Of a stretch of DNA of 64,000 nt, positions 22,801 through 35,295 are shown piece after piece. The stretch is from Saposhnikovia divaricata. Its lineage: Eukaryota; Streptophyta; Magnoliopsida; Apiales; Apiaceae. The notes under the pieces are model-generated. The model did not search any database. It saw only the letters and a program-made list of their open reading frames with translations, and was not told the origin of the DNA. The DNA lies in assembly GCA_036435485.1 (NCBI GenBank), contig CM071600.1, positions 55,115,546-55,179,545 of the forward strand, given 5' to 3'. Position 1 is the first letter of the stretch. Each line of letters starts with the position of its first letter. Made by a program: the position numbers and the translations under genes.

Positions 22801-25800
22801 CCTCCCCTCTCATCAATGCGGCAAGATGAACAGTTTTGTTTCCTGGGGCTGAACATGCATCAAGAACCTTTGGAGAGAAAAAATAGAGAATTAAAAACAC
22901 CATAAGGCGCTGTAGACAACAGAAAAAAGACCACTCATAGCTCAGCCCTGGCTGATACAAGTCAAACTCACCTCCCATCCTGGTTTAGGATCAAGGGCTA
23001 CTGCCACCATAGAACTTGCCTTGCCCTAAAAAGGTAAAAGAAAAAAAAATAAACTAATAATCTTGAATAATGTAAAAGATGCAACAATGGTCTTCACCTA
23101 ATGATGTAAGGAAAGATCAAGAAAAAGGTTGATAGTAGAATTATAGGAATGTAACCTTTTAACATTATATAATTTAAAGAGATCATATTACGTGGAAGCT
23201 AAGGGATTTCCTAACGAAAAGAAAACTCATTTTCATGGTATATGAACAATTCAATCCTTATCTAATACCATAATACAAAGATAAAAAAACTAATCATATC
23301 AATGATCTACTACCATAATCTAAAATATTCCTAATAGTCTTATCTAATATAATTAAACTTTGTAATAAGCCACAATAGTACAACAATCTTTTAATATATT
23401 ACCAGTAGTGTGCTGTTTCAAGGCTCAAGAATTAGCTAGGGTTGCAAGCACGAACGCATACTTAATATGTATTGATATTCCTTTAACCCAAGTTCAGCTA
23501 CTTTACCGTTCTCGAGCTCAGTTCTCTAAACTGTTTAATTGAACACTCAGCCGCGGATGTTGCATATAATAACTACCTCATTTATAGCCCAACAGATACA
23601 GAAAATGGGACCCAAAAGTGTAAGACACTGGTCTCTACTCTCTACTATCTTGACATTGCTTTTAGAGAATAAAGTTCCTGAGATTACCTCAGGGAACTTA
23701 CCTGAAATACAAGTGTTTTTTTGTACAAAATAGTTATGACATTTTAATAATCTTCTGTAATTACAATAACACCCTCGTGTATTTATATGAGAATTTTTTT
23801 AAACCTCAGGAATTTTATATGAGGTAACCTCAGGAAAACTAATCTCTTGCTTTTAACTAATTCTCCCTACTATAAATTGACACCCAAGCTCATGTTTAGT
23901 CCCTTGGACACGAGTACCTCCGAACATTGAAGTACTTGTGCCACATATAATAACCATAAATGACATGTAACCTTCATGGAGGATAGATAAAAATTCTTAC
24001 TTGCAGAAGGACGCTTCCATCTTTCACCAATTGATGATCATGCAAATCTGTACCAGGTGGGAGTAATAACAAATCAGGAACCAAGTCATCCATCTGAACC
24101 TATTGAACAAGAGAACAATCCAATCATATAACAAAATACGAGTAACAATATGGATAGAATATAAAAAAATGGAATAGATAAACAAATTGAGATGGGAGGC
24201 CTGGCAGTTTGCCTTCCAAGGCAAGATCCTTGCAAGCAGACAACCCTCACCGCAAAAGAAATGAAGAAAAGTGGAGCATAAGCTATATGTCAGTATATGA
24301 AACTCTATGCGGAGACCATACTCTATGCAGAGACCATTGCATGATCACAAACAAAATAAATACAAAACAAAAAACTTACATGAAAAAAGACTATCAGGCA
24401 CCTAGTTGGTCAAAATAAAACGGATGCCAAGTTCTATAAATCAGAGTTTATTCAGAATATAGCACATCCTTACATCTCTTCGAGAGGACATAGTACCTAT
24501 TTAGATGTTCCGTTAAAAAGAATCATATATAGCCTCTAGCAAAAACTCGGAAACATTAATTGCACAAACATTGAATGTATGAATCCAAGAACCTGCTGTT
24601 TGATATAAACAAAATACTGTTTTCATTCAATTTTCAACAATTTGTTATATAAGGTAAAGAAAACGTAAATCATACATTATAGGCTTATGGAACAATGCAC
24701 CAGCAGCATCACTTCTGATTCAATAATCCAAGGCAAGTGGTGTCATCATTCCCGCATTTATTGTTTATATGATGTTATAACTGTAGGTTTTTAATTTATT
24801 AGAGAATTAAAAGTTATAATATATCATGATATCTTACATATCTAGGATTTCAGAAATTAGCTGAACGCCTGATATATTCAGAAGAAGCAAATAACACAAG
24901 TATTAAGAACTACAAAGCACTCAGCTGTATAACACAAAGTCCTGTTAAATATGAGACAGAGTAAGAATATCAATACAAATCAAAATTCAGTTTCCAGGTA
25001 GGTGGTTGTGGTGCTAGTTGCTATTCAACAGCAAATGGCAGGAGTTGATCTTGGACAGTAGCTTAAGTACTCACATTAAGTATATATCTTTATTCCAAAG
25101 TGAGGAAAATGGTCTAGGTGGTAGATTGTGGTATCATGTTGCATATTATAGATAGAAGAGAATACCTTGTAACGCTTGCGAAATAGCTTCGCGGCAGCTT
25201 TCGTATTCAACTTTAGAGTATTCACGCGAACATAGCGTGGCTTTGATGCATCTGCAGCATAATTAGTAAGTTAGAATTAGATTGATTAGCAACTAACACG
25301 GTAGCAGTTTTCAAATTTTAATATAGAGATTGTAAAACTTGAAGAATAAGTATAATCCTAATTGGTAATTACAAACTACTATATTATATTAATCTACTAA
25401 CTACTTTAATAAGAGATATAACTAATTCTGCCGTAGAACTACGTAGAAACCACAAATAGAAGAAAAAAACATATACTTTTTTTATGATTCTATTTTTAAA
25501 TAGGTAGCTGTGGTCCTCATAAATTTCACTGTTACGTTATTTATTGGTTTTTTTATCAACATTTAACATAAAGTTAACTAAGACCATACAGCTCTAAATT
25601 TGCATATCACTTTACCTAAACTAAAATACATATTCCCATTATTAGTTTATGGTGTTGTTCTTATACTTCTATAAAAATTAAGGATCATATAAATTCATAC
25701 TGAATACCAACACCAAACTTATTGATGAAACACAAAAAATGTCCATATTTAATCATAGTTCTGCAACCATCTACCGCATATGCAGTGTCTTAGCATGTAA

Positions 25801-28572
25801 CAAATAACCAACCAGGACGAAGAGCCATCAAGTCTTGTGCATTCTTCACCCTGTTTTTCACCAGAATTTGAGCAAGAGCTGACAGCAGAGCATCTTTTTT
25901 GTGCAGGAGAAACTTTTCAGCATCACCTACTAGTGCAACATTCTATGGGGCACAAGAGAAGGCCAATTAAAATATCATCATATCACGAAACAAGCATCGC
26001 CACAATTCACAAGTGTAGTAAGTATATGTTTGCTTCTATATAGTAATCAAAATTATTGCAATATCGAAAGACTTTTAAATAGGGTGGGTTCCTATACTAG
26101 ATCCTTCCAAAAGTTCAAATTTAATATAAAGAACTAAACGTTGCAAACTACTATTTAGCAATTATTATCCTGTTAATATTAGTATGTAGGACTCGATAAA
26201 TAAATTTCAATAACAGAATCGCTACTGTGCAAAGGATGCCAAAGTTCAAATACTTGGGAAATATAGACGAAAAAAATAGCTCATTTGAACAACCAACATA
26301 TGCCGCAATAAATTATTTGGAAGATAATGGCAGGAGTTTGTGCTGATGATATGCATAATTTATACATGTATCTATAATTTATTTGTCAACTATCTCCATC
26401 TTGGCTCTTGGGGTTCGTAACTTCCTTTTGATGAAAATAAGATTTCCTTGTATAGTCAAGTACAGATGTAATATTAACAACACTTCATATATTCAGTATA
26501 TCACAAAGATATCTGCAAACAGGCACATCTGACAAGTCCAACTTAATGTTAACATGTTGACAACAACTTAATAAAAACATGTTTTACCAACTTAAATTTG
26601 CCAATATCATATTTATATAATTCTAACACAACTGATAATGTAGCTACCTGGCCAAAGAGAATATCATATGTAATTAAGTACATCAGCGCTTCTTGCTTCT
26701 GCAAAAACACAATCAAAAACAGAAAATAGATGCAATGAGTACAAGTGACAGAAAATTGTACTAAATAAAAGGTATATACATTACAAAATATATATACGAG
26801 TAAACCACACACTCTTATCGTTTACCAACCATATTGTCATTAATGACTGATCTTAAGACGATCGAGTGTAGCGGATAGGGTAGTTAAGAGTTTAGGACTT
26901 CACTGGTAAACTTACAAAAAGAGTGTAAAATTCAATATTTCCCAACCTTAATCCCTTTCTTTGTCACATAATATTATCTGATTTGATGCCATGCTCACAG
27001 TTTATTATTATATTTTTGCTCTATTTTTTAAAGGAGCTACTTATCACTGAACTACAAGTGAAATTTTTAAATATTAGATACACTCTATCTGTGCTCTTGA
27101 TTCTTTTCTAATATTTTTCTAACAAGCAGTAGGTCAATAAATATGTATTCAGGATTATCTTGATCTCCATGTTGCGAAAGAAGCAAATTCAGACACCTTG
27201 TTTGTTTATTTACTTAATATTGTTCATCTCTAAAAGATGATCTTTAGGCCATCCCAACAGATTGATAAACTTTTAGCAAACTGGACTTTCAAGTTCCATA
27301 TTTTTTTAGAATCATAAAAAAGACGAAGAAATTAGAAGAAAGAAGACAAAGTTATTTCTCTGCACGGCTGTCTGTCCAAATATCAAATTCTTACAGTCTT
27401 CTTAAGGATCATTAAACATCTAGTCTTTTTATATTGATAACTATACTGAATGAACAAACACAATAAACAGGGTAACAAGAGGTATATTACAAAAAAAAAA
27501 AAAAAAAAAAACTGGAAGTACAACGACACAAAATTTAGAATTGCAGAAATCCATACAGACTTTAAATAACTGCAAAAACAGCTATTTTAGTTCTTTTGCT
27601 TTACCTTCCACTTGCTATTCAGTATGACAGAAGATTCCAAAATTTCCTTAATGTATGGAAGACCTGTAGAGCAGAGAGTGATAGAGAGAAAGAGATCGAT
27701 CACGGATCCTAAATCACCTTTCAATAAATAACGACCACACTCACTCCTAACAAAAGTAGGCATTAACAAAAGCATTGCCGGTTCAAGTGTACTATAGGAG
27801 CATATTTTTTTTAATGGAACTTAACCTTTTAGTCAATGTAACACACGAAGCAGCAGCTAAAGCTAAATTGTCTTCATCTTACTTCTAGTCAAAAATCAAT
27901 ATATAGGAATTTTCTCATCCCATATTCAAGAAAAGCAAAAGTATGAATCCAATACAATGTCCAAGCTTTTCACATATGATACATCAGATTATTAATATAA
28001 TTTCCTCTGTCTGGTTTTCTTTGACTGATTAACTTTGCTTGAAAACTTCGCTCCAGCTTGTTAGAAGTACATTCAAGTCAAAATTAAGTTATACACCGTC
28101 AAAATCTACTTATTTTTCCAAACAACTACTTACGACTACAAAGTCACTCATAATAACTAAGGAGTGCTTGAGTTGTCGTAGTTTAAAAAACGCAATCAAG
28201 TTACTCAGTATGTCTTTCAAATAACACCTTCCGACTTGCAAACTTTCGGCTCATAAATTCAGTTTTTGCAAGTTGAAATTCAATGATTTTCTCAACATAC
28301 TCTAAAAAGTTGAAGTAAGATTTCGCCATGTAACTAATAATGTTTTTTCTTAGTCATAAGTTTAAACTAACAACTGCACAATTCAAACACATAACAGTAG
28401 TAAAAAACGATAAATTCCACTAATTAAAACAATAGACAAGTAAAACTGCATTTTAGCATACATGAATGTTTCTATATAGACAGTAATCTCCAAACGCATT
28501 TTGATAACCAAATAAACTAAAACTATAATAATCAACTTAAAAATCAAAAATTAAAAAAAAATTATAAAGAAT

Positions 28573-28614
<42 letters not shown>

Positions 28615-28841
28615 ACAATGAGCTTACACTTGAGAGTTTGACAAACTAAAGCGAAAGTAGCTTTTTTATTCCGTACAGAGGGTTTGAAAACAAGAGCTTT
28701 AATAGAGCCGACGGCTTGGCGGCGAGCGTCGCCGTCGAGAACAGAGGTCAACACCTTGGCCGCCTCTCTCCGAGCAAAAAACGCTGACTTCTCGGCGTTG
28801 CTCAGCCTAGCCGTTTTCTTTTGCTTAGGCGCCGGCGGCAT
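19880..28841 (-). CDS. NSUN5/NOP2C-type 25S rRNA (cytosine-C5)-methyltransferase, 13 exons
   Basis: Exons in transcript order: 28628-28841, 27605-27663, 26648-26698, 25813-25942, 25166-25251, 24001-24099, 22972-23025, 22723-22867, 22419-22480, 22031-22118, 21465-21545, 20935-21096, 19880-20169. All joins keep frame at GT-AG borders and give 506 residues, a normal length. The start MPPAPKQKKTARLSNAEKSA is the only ATG before the conserved N-terminal region. The RsmB/NOP2/SUN fold is clear: SAM-binding VLDACSAPGNKT, then ILVDPSCSGSGTAVDRLDHL with a motif-IV cysteine, then VVYSTCSIHQIENE with the motif-VI cysteine. The known family methylates a conserved cytosine of large-subunit rRNA in the nucleolus. 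Introns 5, 6 and 12 are long; intron 6 holds a MITE. No defect is seen. Confidence 0.93.
23673..23840. mobile_element. Small MITE in intron 6 of the NSUN5-like gene
   Basis: Left end AGTTCCTGAGATTACCTCAG pairs with right end TGAGGTAACCTCAGGAAAACT. Inside are TAACACCCTCGTGT and a second CCTCAGGAATTTTATATGAG. A decayed relative lies near 18177. The target duplication could not be settled. Confidence 0.6.
28574..28611. repeat. (GA)n microsatellite
   Basis: About 19 GA units in intron 1 of the NSUN5-like gene, 17 bases inside the donor site; on the transcript this is a CU tract. Confidence 0.95.
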
Positions 28842-29055
28842 GTTTTTTCCTTTTTTTGTTTTGCTTAGTTGAGATGAAGCTGCGGAACAAAAGAGGCTCG
28901 TAGAGAATATATGTACCGGCTATAGTTTGCGGGCTTGCTTGATTGATACTCGTAGCCCGTTAGACATCACCAAATACCATAATAGTTTATGGCCTTTTAT
29001 TCCTATTCACACCCCGTTGGACACTAGGCCCATTCTCATCAGGATAAATAAAAGA
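28842..29055 (-). promoter_or_regulatory. Short 5' region of the NSUN5-like gene, bounded by a Helitron
   Basis: Only about 214 bp separate the ATG from the 3' end of the Helitron-like element. Near the gene the sequence is CT-rich on the transcript strand (AAACAAAAAAAGGAAAAAAC just before the ATG). No clear TATA box was identified. The remaining promoter must lie here or inside the Helitron. Confidence 0.45.
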
Positions 29056-29533
29056 CTAGTATTTATGCCCGCCATGCTGGGCGTTTTAATTTTATAATGA
29101 ATAATTAGAGTACAATAGATGAAAATGGGAAAATGAAATTTAACAATCACAAATGATAAATAAGTATTTAGTGCAATTTTCAATATTTTTTAACAATTCG
29201 ATCATAGGATGTTAAAATTACATCAAAACAATGGTGTGTGACAAATTTTATATAAAATTATTTTTGATTGTTCTTCCCCTCCTTCGATCTTAGATTATTG
29301 ACATTATAGTGATACTACCTTCTATAAAATTAGATATTTAACCAAAATACCATATAATATGTTTTTGACGGGTATTAATAAAAAAATCTTCTAAATAAAT
29401 CTTCTATAATGACTTTTAAAAATTTCATCTCCTTATAATATTATTAAATCTAGAATTAGTACAAAGAATGTAAAATTTAAAAGGTAAAAAAATAATACTT
29501 TTATATCTAAAGCAACTTAAATGATAAAGAACA

Positions 29534-30645
29534 CTTCTCGGCACCGCCTCCGGCGGCATCTCGATTTATTCGTTAAAAAATGACTAAACTTTGATTTTGA
29601 AATTATTTTTTTTATGGAATATGAAAAATTACCCTATTTTTCCTGTTAAAAGTCGAATTCCATATACTCCAAAATCAAAATTCATATTTCTATGTAACAT
29701 AACTATTCAGTGTAGACTTTAACATATAATCATAATTAATGTATTTAAATAAGTTAAAAATATTTATGTTAATATTAATATAAATAAAAATGTATTTTTA
29801 TAATTTAAAATTTTAATATTTAATAAGAATACTCCTCGGCCCCGTCTCCGACGGCGCCTCGCATCCTAAATATAATAGAATTGAAGAAAATCACCTATAA
29901 ATTTCTTGTTATACTATGATAACCAATTTAGGAATATACATGTACATAATTTTTTTTTATGCATAACATCCTTTTGAATTTTAAAAATCCAAAATATTTC
30001 ATTTTACAATCCCTTCCAGAATTTCAATACTTTTGCTTGTACACATGCTACTGTTTTTCACCAATCCCGGGTTCTCCATAAAGAACAAAATATAATTAAC
30101 ACATCATTGTTTATAATGAATTTTCTTAAAAAAATATTGATCATATTACATAATTAAAAAATAGTTATTTGTATATTTAAATAAGATGTAAATACAAATT
30201 TCTAAACGTAATTTCTTCAGTCTATATTATTTTTCACCTCAACGTTTGGGACCGAATATACTTAAGATAATTGCTTTTTAAAAGGTCAAAAATTTAATAT
30301 AAAAATTACAATATAAATGGCTCCTTACCTGAATTAAAATATTTATTTAATTTCCTTGATTTGAATTATAATCACTACTTCTTTACTTCTTTCTTGTAAC
30401 CAAAATCTGTCAAATTTGAAAATGAACTTCTTGATTAAAACTAAAATACTATAATGTAATGAGCTTCTAAAATTAAAATCATATAACAAAAGTAAAATAA
30501 TAAGGATAATAATTGAGGATAACTTCTGATGCCAAAGAATTTACAACTTTTTAAAATCAAAATAAAATTATAATTTGTGTACAATATAAATTATAAATTT
30601 TATATTTATAAGGATTCCTCGGCCCCGCCTCCGGCGAGGCCTCGA
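29534..30645. repeat. Three copies of a GC-rich palindromic motif in AT-rich DNA
   Basis: At 29534-29563, 29832-29861 and 30614-30645 the sequence reads CTCGGCNCCG(C/T)CTCCG followed by (G/A)CGGCG or GCGAGG and CTCG. The core CCGCC-TCCG-GCGG can fold. The copies stand out in sequence that is otherwise nearly all A and T. They lie in the 3' part of the large Helitron. Everything else between 29100 and 31388 is noncoding. Confidence 0.7.
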
Positions 30646-31388
30646 ACCCCTATATATGAATAAAATAAAAGTAGATTAATAAATGTTACGGTCGTATGTT
30701 ACATGTTGAATCAAGTTAACAAATTGACTTTTTCTGAAATTTTTATACATTCGTTTAACTCAATTTTTTAAAATATTTATATGTAATTTATAATTTTTTT
30801 TATAAATATTAAAAAAATTCATATAACACACATTATAAGCAAATATAATAATAACAATGATAAACTGCCATATAACATAAGATTTCATATGTAACCCGAA
30901 ACTAGGTATTGTACGTTACTCGCAGAAGATCTTAAACACAACAAACATAAAAAACTTACAGATTCTCGGAAACATTTTCAAAAAAAAATACTGCATGTAT
31001 TTAGAAAAAAAATATTGAAACTAAGTCTAAGTGTAATGCCTATTTTGATAACTCTTTTGTAATTGAAATGTAGCAGGTAAAATTGAGTTGTTTTATATAG
31101 TCAAAATAAAATAAATTACAATAAGTTTGAATTTAGAACAACATAAAACTCTCCTCTTCTCATCCTCTATCCAGTAGTAGTGTAAAATGGTGGTTGTAAC
31201 TTGTAATAATCTAATAATTGTTGCTGTTGCTGTTGAGATTACAATTCAACATTCCACACAGCTCGCCTTCTCCGCAACTATTTTGAATGATTTACATCCT
31301 CTCTACTGACTTGCATATTCCACTGCAATCTTAACACTTCAAAAAAATCAAAAACTGAACTATCATCAAAGGGCTTTAAAACTCTTTT

Positions 31389-31526
31389 CTAAGATGAAAA
31401 CAAATGAGCAGCATGAGGAACATGAAAAAAATCAGAAGGGCTAAAGGACGGATCATCTAGCTCCATAGAACTAATTTCAGGCGCACCAAAAGCAATTTGC
31501 TTCTTTGCATATAAAAGTAACACCAA
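31389..31526 (-). pseudogene. Unidentified coding-like fragment at the 3' side of the Helitron
   Basis: On the minus strand an open stretch reads AKKQIAFGAPEISSMELDDP and then SFSPSDFFHVPHAAHLFSS before a TAG at 31389-31391. Composition is protein-like and unlike the AT-rich flanks. I do not recognise the family. It may be the last exon of one captured gene. Confidence 0.4.
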
Positions 31527-31568
31527 TAATCAAGTGCTCAGAGGTTTTTTGTATTCTTAATTTCCCTG

Positions 31569-32178
31569 TGTTAGGAGTTGTCCCACATCGTTTGTGGAAG
31601 GGGCAGAATGTTAATTAATAAGCATCCAGATTAACTCCATTAGTATGAGGCCTTTTGGGAGGTGCCCAAAAACAAATCCGTGCGGGCTCGGCCCAAAGCG
31701 GACAATATCATACTAATGTGGAGTTAAGGCTCGCTTAGCAAGCCCAACAAGTGGTATCAGAGCTTCAGGTTGTAGCGGTCCATAACAATCACAGAATGGG
31801 TTCCAGAAGGATCTAGGAAGAGGCAGATGGGCTATCCCAGAATGGGCTTAAGGAGGAGCAGGTTGCCCTTCCAGTATACGTGGGCCTAGGGGGAGCCAGA
31901 TAGCCAGATGGATTTCCAGTATGGGTCAAGGGGGAGCCCGATCACACAGAAGGAGGTAGATTCGATAGGTGTCGAGCCCGATGTGTGAAGGGGAGATTGT
32001 TAGGAGTTGTCCCACATCGTTTGTGGAAGGGGCAGAATGTTAATTAATAAGCATCCAGATTAACTCCATTAGTATGAGGCCTTTTGGGAGGTGCCCAAAA
32101 ACAAATCCGTGCGGGCTCGGCCCAAAGCGGACAATATCATACTAATGTGGAGTTAAGGCTCGCTTAGCAAGCCCAACA
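31569..32178 (+). mobile_element. Complete TRIM retrotransposon with two identical-looking LTRs
   Basis: LTRs at 31569-31749 and 31998-32178 are each 181 bp, begin TGTTAGGAGTTGTCCCACAT and end AGCCCAACA; I see no difference between them. The 5-bp host duplication CCCTG flanks the element (31564-31568 and 32179-32183). A tRNA-Met primer site TGGTATCAGAGC is at 31752-31763 and a purine tract GAAGGGGAGAT at 31987-31997 just before the right LTR. The 248-bp interior has no gene. It is a terminal-repeat retrotransposon in miniature, mobilised in trans, nested in the large Helitron. Confidence 0.93.
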
Positions 32179-32437
32179 CCCTGAACTAATAACTTGATAG
32201 TACATTAAACATTGAAAAATGTATTTATAATCTTAGTTACAGTATTTGAACTTAGTTTTATCTTAGTGTGAATGTTTGAACTTTAGACTTCGTAGCTTCT
32301 CTGCAGTTAACATGTTTCCCCTTATTTAGTTTGGAACATGTACAACAAAAATATTCTCAAGACCTTGATCAGGTAACATAAAACATATAATTCGAAGGAT
32401 AAATACAATAACACACATAAAGCTATGTCATTCTTAC

Positions 32438-33258
32438 CGGTCCATTTCACTTTCATGAAGGCTTGTCAGGAGTGGCAAGACACAAGTGCATATATCCGAT
32501 GTAACAATGTCAGGTTTTTCTGCAAGGACCTGCATTATGCCACAATAAGGATTAAAAATGGGCATATATATGTAACCATTAACACATGTCATATTACAGA
32601 GTAGGAGAGCAAGCAAGAATTCTCAAGTAAAAAAGTAAACATGTAAAGAAGGCATTTTCCAACATATGCAAAATTCAATGATAAGCTTAAATGACACTTA
32701 CAGCATTATCATACATCTTCTGTGTCATTCCAATGGCCCCTTCAATATCATTTCTTTCCCAGTATTTATGGACCATCTTCAAGAAAAAATTGTACTAATT
32801 ATGAAATGTAATAAAGACATGCAAAATAAATATTCCAAAGCACAAAGTACAACAAATTCTTAACATTATGAGTTTTTTTCAGGTTTATTATTTATTTGTA
32901 TTCCAAAATATTTTCAAAATTCTTGAAATACTTTGCGAGTGCAAGTGAGTTGTTAAGTTCACATCTGAAACAGGTATCATTACTAATTTACTATACATAT
33001 CCAAGTAATTTTGTTGACATGGTGAAAATGGTATGGTGCAGGTGCACCAGGTTGTCGTGCAATTCATTAAAAACAACATTGACATCCAAGGACTGTAAGA
33101 AATAAAGTAAGGAAACCTAGTCCCCTGCACATACAACCTGGTATTTAAGTTCTATATGATTTAATAGCAGTAATGGCAAGGAAAAGTTACCTCCAATTTT
33201 GCTAACCGAGACTGCAATGAGCCAACAAACTGATTATGTGGTTCCATTATTCTCTTTG
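32438..33258 (-). pseudogene. Katanin p80 (KTN80) con80-domain fragment, three exons
   Basis: Exons 33191 to about 33258, 32702-32776 and 32438-32529 read in order MEPHNQFVGSLQSRLAKLE, MVHKYWERNDIEGAIGMTQK and VLAEKPDIVTSDICTCVLPL. This matches the start of the con80 domain of the WD40-containing katanin p80 subunit, which binds the p60 severing ATPase and microtubules. All donors (GTAAC, GTAAG, GTAAG) and acceptors remain. The WD40 repeats and the rest of con80 are missing, so this is a captured fragment, not a gene. The parent gene's exon structure would confirm it. Confidence 0.75.
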
Positions 33259-33401
33259 ACATGGAATTTAGTAATTGTGATTATGTTTATCTAAATACCA
33301 AACCAACATATCATTCTCTTTGACATGGAATTTAGTATATAAAATTCGTGTTTATAATTGATAGAAGGGTAATGGAAGCACTTTAGGAAGAGGAAGTATA
33401 C

Positions 33402-33476
33402 CTACGATCCCCTGGCAATTCTGTCTCCTGGTCAAAAGATCTTCCAGAAAGAAATAACAGATATGTACTTTGTCTT
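33402..33476 (-). pseudogene. Isolated exon-like fragment, origin unknown
   Basis: A 75-base segment with a TTTTGCAG acceptor and a GTATAC donor is open in one frame and reads RQSTYLLFLSGRSFDQETEL. It lies between the katanin and U-box fragments. I do not recognise the parent gene. Confidence 0.35.
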
Positions 33477-34117
33477 CTGCAAAAGGGAGAAAAACGTTGT
33501 AGTACCAAGCACTCATCGCCTTCTGATTTCAAGAAAAACGTTACTATATAGTTGCGGGTAATTAAAAATACATATGAACAGAAAAATGGAAAGAAAAGGA
33601 CACAATTGGTTGTACATTTTCTGATTTGAATTTAAGGAACAAAACAATTGGTTGTACTTTATGGTTGAGACTGGATTAACTTTATGATAAGCCTACGCAC
33701 CAACAAATAATCATGTATTTAAACTTGCAAATACATCCCAAAAATGAAACTATATGGACAACAATCAGAGTATATTCACACAAATAATTGAACTTAATAC
33801 ATGTATCAATTAAGAAAAGTACCTGTAAAATGTGAAAGCTATCAATTTTTTCTTTTGGGCAATTCATCACATAAAAAATTTTCTACCTAAACAAAGTTGC
33901 ACTTGAGATAGCATAAACAATTTTCTATCACATCGCAAGTCTATTTTTAATGTTCACTACATATGTAATATAAACTTAATCCACAATTTAACCGGAAGCC
34001 GAAGGAAATGATGTTGTTCCTGAAGAAGGGTTGCGATACCTCAAGGATTTCACTAATGCAAGTAATGTAGGACGTCTTACTGGTATTGCAGGTCTAGCAC
34101 ACATTCTAGATACATAC

Positions 34118-34303
34118 CAAAAAGAGTTTACTGGAGTGGCAGCAGTCTTTAATTATTAACTTTGCTTTCTCAATTGCATTACTTAACAGGCAAAGTGCCT
34201 GTATTCCTGATGTACCTCCAGGTCGGGCTGCTTCTAATTGTGGAAGTAATTTTGTGCCACTCGTAACCAATTTCATCAGCTCAGTACACATTCGAGAATG
34301 AAC
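34118..34303 (-). pseudogene. U-box E3 ligase N-terminal fragment (PUB5/PUB45 type)
   Basis: One 62-codon exon with a TTGTAG acceptor and GTATGT donor. It reads VHSRMCTELMKLVTSG, then LLPQLEAARPGGTSGIQALC, then AIEKAKLIIKDCCHSSKLFL. This resembles the N-terminal helical region that precedes the U-box in plant PUB-ARM proteins such as PUB5 and PUB45. The U-box and armadillo repeats are absent from the neighbourhood. It sits between the GPN3 and katanin fragments, same orientation. Confidence 0.75.
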
Positions 34304-34821
34304 CTACAATGTTACGTAAGAGTTCATCTAATTATCTGCTATAATCTGCTTATTAAAACGTAAGAAATGTGGAGATAATAATGATGCAAACGATAGTTGC
34401 ATCAAGGTAACTTCAAATACTTGTTACTGTATATACATATAGTACCCTTCTTTTTTATTAAATTACAGTTCTTCTTTTCAATCATTAATGTTAAGTTTCA
34501 AGCTCAGACCATCTGAGGTATAGAATTTAAATAGCCTTTGATTTGAAATCAGACGTTACCTTTACAACACGAGTATACTAAGCTTTTGATTTCATACTGT
34601 CTACAAACAAATTGTGGCTGAATTCTCTCTTCATTATCACATTCAAATCCAGAATCAGATTTAATTATATGAGTTTTCAATAGCCTCTTGTGCCTAACCT
34701 AGTTCTGAGAAATCTAATTGATGGTTTAAAAACTCGTGAACATTTCAAAATTAAAGCTTAGTGAATATGGCTACTAAGAAACTAATTAAGCTTTCAGAAT
34801 TCTTAGTTCGCAATGATTTAC

Positions 34822-35097
34822 CAATTCAATCAAAGATTTATTCAGCTTCCCAAACTGCGGAGCCATCCGTTGATTCAACTCTGCCAGCAAAATTTGAGGC
34901 TCCGGATTCAAGTAGTTGAGACCCATAAAAATAGAACATTAATATATTGCAAAACGAAATAGCATAATTGCAAAAACATACTACAGAAACTTTGCAAAGA
35001 CATACTCTTCAATATCCTTTTTATTTCTCACAAGGTCCATCTTGGAGAGGATGTTAACATGAGGAAGTTCAAGCTGAACCATTGCAGACAATAAAGC
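34822..35097 (-). pseudogene. GPN-loop GTPase 3 (GPN3/QQT2-like) fragment, two exons
   Basis: Exon 35006-35097 reads ALLSAMVQLELPHVNILSKM then DLVRNKKDIEE; exon 34822-34915 reads YLNPEPQILLAELNQRMAPQ then FGKLNKSLIEL. These are consecutive parts of GPN3, a cytosolic GTPase needed for RNA polymerase II assembly; the first contains the guanine-specificity segment (SKMD). The P-loop half of the protein is missing. The base pair just before the second exon reads AA (34917-34916 on the minus strand), where an AG acceptor would be required, so this junction appears broken. Confidence 0.85.
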
Positions 35098-35295
35098 CTA
35101 GGCATTTTAACTTGGCAGAACATGAGTCATACTAATATCACTTCATTAAAAACAATACATAGCAATTGGAAAAAGCTTTTTTAAGCAAACTAAAAGTTCG
35201 AAACTGATACTCAATAAAAAAAGTATTCCCTATGTACATTCATTTGTGGGTGCTTCAAATCAAAGAGTAATAGAAATGTAGTTAAAAGGGGATAC

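Noticed and set aside
33970..34160. Plus-strand coding-like stretch (PEEGLRYLKDFTNASNVGRL)
   Set aside because: It overlaps the downstream side of the U-box exon, has no recognised family and no clear borders; both strands are open here, so the coding strand is undecided.
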